Part shown: positions 7,088 to 7,817 of the stretch, piece by piece | How positions within the stretch are numbered: position 1 is the stretch's first letter | Layout of the letters: each line of letters starts with the position of its first letter | Assembly: GCA_045106175.1 (NCBI GenBank) | Contig: JBGCEF010000037.1 | Location: 1 to 7,817 of the forward strand | Source of the DNA: TMED27 sp045106175 | GTDB taxonomy: Bacteria; Pseudomonadota; Alphaproteobacteria; Micavibrionales; Micavibrionaceae | DNA: 7,817 bases | Direction of reading: 5' to 3' | Notes under the pieces: generated by a model | What the model saw: the letters and a program-made list of their open reading frames with translations, nothing else | Database searches by the model: none | What the model was told of the DNA's origin: nothing | Program-made: the position numbers and the translations under genes

Positions 7088-7110
7088 TGAGATGTTAATA
7101 AGCATATAAG
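7088..7110 (+). repeat. Upstream motif, copy 2, with possible -10 box
   Basis: TGAGATGTT (7088-7096), AATAA (7097-7101) and TATAAG (7105-7110) repeat the order seen at 6423-6444 ahead of the first plus-strand gene. TATAAG matches five of six -10 positions; the matching -35 position (7082-7087, TTAAGC) is weak. It may be a shared regulatory element or the trace of a duplicated upstream region. The gap 7078-7154 otherwise holds only small, weak inverted repeats. Confidence 0.45.
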
Positions 7111-7154
7111 CAGTGTGCTGAAGCTTTTAATAAAGTCGTTTTAAGGAAAACATT

Positions 7155-7676
7155 ATGAGCAAAAAATATACTAGTGGCAATATTATAGCATGGTCATCGG
7201 TTGCCGCTGCCGTTGTAGCTTTGGGGGCAGCAGCAATATGGCCTGACTCTGATGAAAGACTTGTAGCGCAACTTGATGATGTAAGTACTCAATTCGATAA
7301 AGCTAAAGGTGATTTGCAAAAGGTAAGGGATGCTCTAACCATAGCAAACGCTAAAGTTCAGCATTTGCAAAATAGTGTTGAAGATTTGGTTTACGAAGCA
7401 GACGAAGATTTAGCCGCTACATATTACGCAATAGGTTATGATGATGGCAAAAAACAAAACAATAATGCCGCGTATAGTAGTGCAGCATGTGAAACATATG
7501 CTGTGCTTCAAAATGATGAGCTTTATAGAATTTTTGACAATAAAGTTCTGGCTAATGAAGATGTTCGTGTCGAAGTTTCAGTTTCAAAACAGGGCGTCGA
7601 ATTAGGGGTATGTAATATAGTTCCTGAAATTAAATGGTTAGAAGAAGACTTATCTAAATTAACGCACGGGCCTTAA
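7155..7676 (+). CDS. Unrecognised membrane-anchored coiled-coil protein with one two-cysteine unit
   Basis: A 173-residue protein I cannot assign to a family. A short polar N-terminus (MSKKYTSGN) is followed by one hydrophobic segment (IIAWSSVAAAVVALGAAAIW, 10-29), probably a membrane anchor or uncleaved signal. Residues about 33-80 look like a coiled coil (heptad-like LVAQLDDVSTQFDKAKGDLQ and onward to LQNSVEDL). The C-terminal part has only two cysteines, Cys112 and Cys153, 41 residues apart, the same spacing as Cys126-Cys167 of the upstream neighbour, with similar surroundings (ACETY... and GVELGVC...PE). The lysines before the segment suggest an N-in topology with the rest in the periplasm. 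The start is well supported by AAGGA (7143-7147) 7 nt upstream of the ATG. It lies 77 bp after its co-directional neighbour, probably in one unit, and its stop is 2 bp from the trmB stop on the other strand. Confidence 0.75.
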   Translation: MSKKYTSGNIIAWSSVAAAVVALGAAAIWPDSDERLVAQLDDVSTQFDKAKGDLQKVRDALTIANAKVQHLQNSVEDLVYEADEDLAATYYAIGYDDGKKQNNNAAYSSAACETYAVLQNDELYRIFDNKVLANEDVRVEVSVSKQGVELGVCNIVPEIKWLEEDLSKLTHGP

Positions 7677-7678
7677 AG

Positions 7679-7817
7679 TTATTTTCGCTTAAAAAACAAA
7701 TAAATCATACTCTGCGAATTTTTCGCACCCTTGGTTTCATATTGCGTCGTGATCCAATCTTTTGGCGGTACGCGCCAATCATTGGCACATTTTGCTTCCC
7801 ATTCAAATGCATCATGC
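7679..7817 (-). CDS. trmB: tRNA (guanine-N7-)-methyltransferase TrmB, C-terminal fragment at window edge
   Basis: TrmB uses S-adenosylmethionine to make m7G46 in the variable loop of tRNAs. Only the last 45 codons and stop (7681-7679) are inside the window. They read as HDAFEWEAKCANDWRVPPKD, then WITTQYETKGAKN and the end IYLFFKRK. This matches the family C-terminal pattern F-x-W...DWR-x-P...T-x-Y-E-x-K...Y-L-x-F-x-R, where the T-x-Y-E part belongs to the substrate/SAM site. The S-adenosylmethionine-binding fold lies beyond the right edge. Gene order supports the call, since trmB commonly stands next to rimP in alphaproteobacteria; here about 1.3 kb with two opposite-strand genes separates them. 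No terminator is visible between the convergent stops. Confidence 0.85.
   Translation of the reverse strand, partial: HDAFEWEAKCANDWRVPPKDWITTQYETKGAKNSQSMIYLFFKRK

Noticed and set aside
7109..7128. Small hairpin AGCA-GTG-TGCT followed by AAGCTTTT between the two plus-strand genes
   Set aside because: A 4-bp stem with a broken T-run is too weak to call a terminator.

Overview
This window is most likely from an alphaproteobacterium of moderate G+C content. The evidence is the minus-strand gene order trmB - rimP - nusA - infB - rbfA - truB, the alphaproteobacterial style of NusA (start MELVQVADTVAREK) and of the IF2 N-terminus (KKTLSLGGTLSLK), and a TrmB C-terminus in its usual place upstream of rimP. 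Genus and family cannot be assigned from the sequence.

Layout. Positions 1-6361 hold the translation/transcription housekeeping cluster on the minus strand, read from right to left: rimP (6361-5852), nusA (5848-4256), a 210-bp non-coding gap, infB (4045-1517), a small putative lipoprotein gene (1485-1204), rbfA (1175-777), and truB (774 to the left edge, C-terminus cut off). Positions 6362-6534 form a regulatory interval: a candidate minus-strand promoter, a strong intrinsic-terminator-type hairpin between that promoter and rimP, and the start region of a divergent plus-strand gene. Two unrecognised plus-strand genes follow (6535-7077 and 7155-7676). The right edge contains the last 45 codons of trmB on the minus strand, tail to tail with the second unknown gene (2 bp between stops).

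How the genes fit together. RimP and RbfA assist 30S maturation, IF2 starts translation, TruB makes pseudouridine 55 in tRNA, TrmB makes m7G46 in tRNA, and NusA controls RNA polymerase pausing, termination and antitermination. Co-expression couples ribosome and tRNA output to transcription. Very short spacings (3 bp rimP-nusA, 2 bp rbfA-truB) with Shine-Dalgarno sequences inside the preceding gene indicate translational coupling.

Three departures from the standard cluster stand out. ylxR, normally between nusA and infB, is absent and replaced by a non-coding gap with an inverted repeat and a possible infB promoter. A small A+T-rich lipoprotein gene sits between infB and rbfA. Two A+T-rich genes for probable exported or membrane-anchored proteins separate trmB from rimP on the opposite strand. 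By eye these two proteins share a two-cysteine module (twice in the first, once in the second), and their upstream regions share a sequence motif. This pair is the best candidate for something undescribed, but no function can be given from sequence alone.
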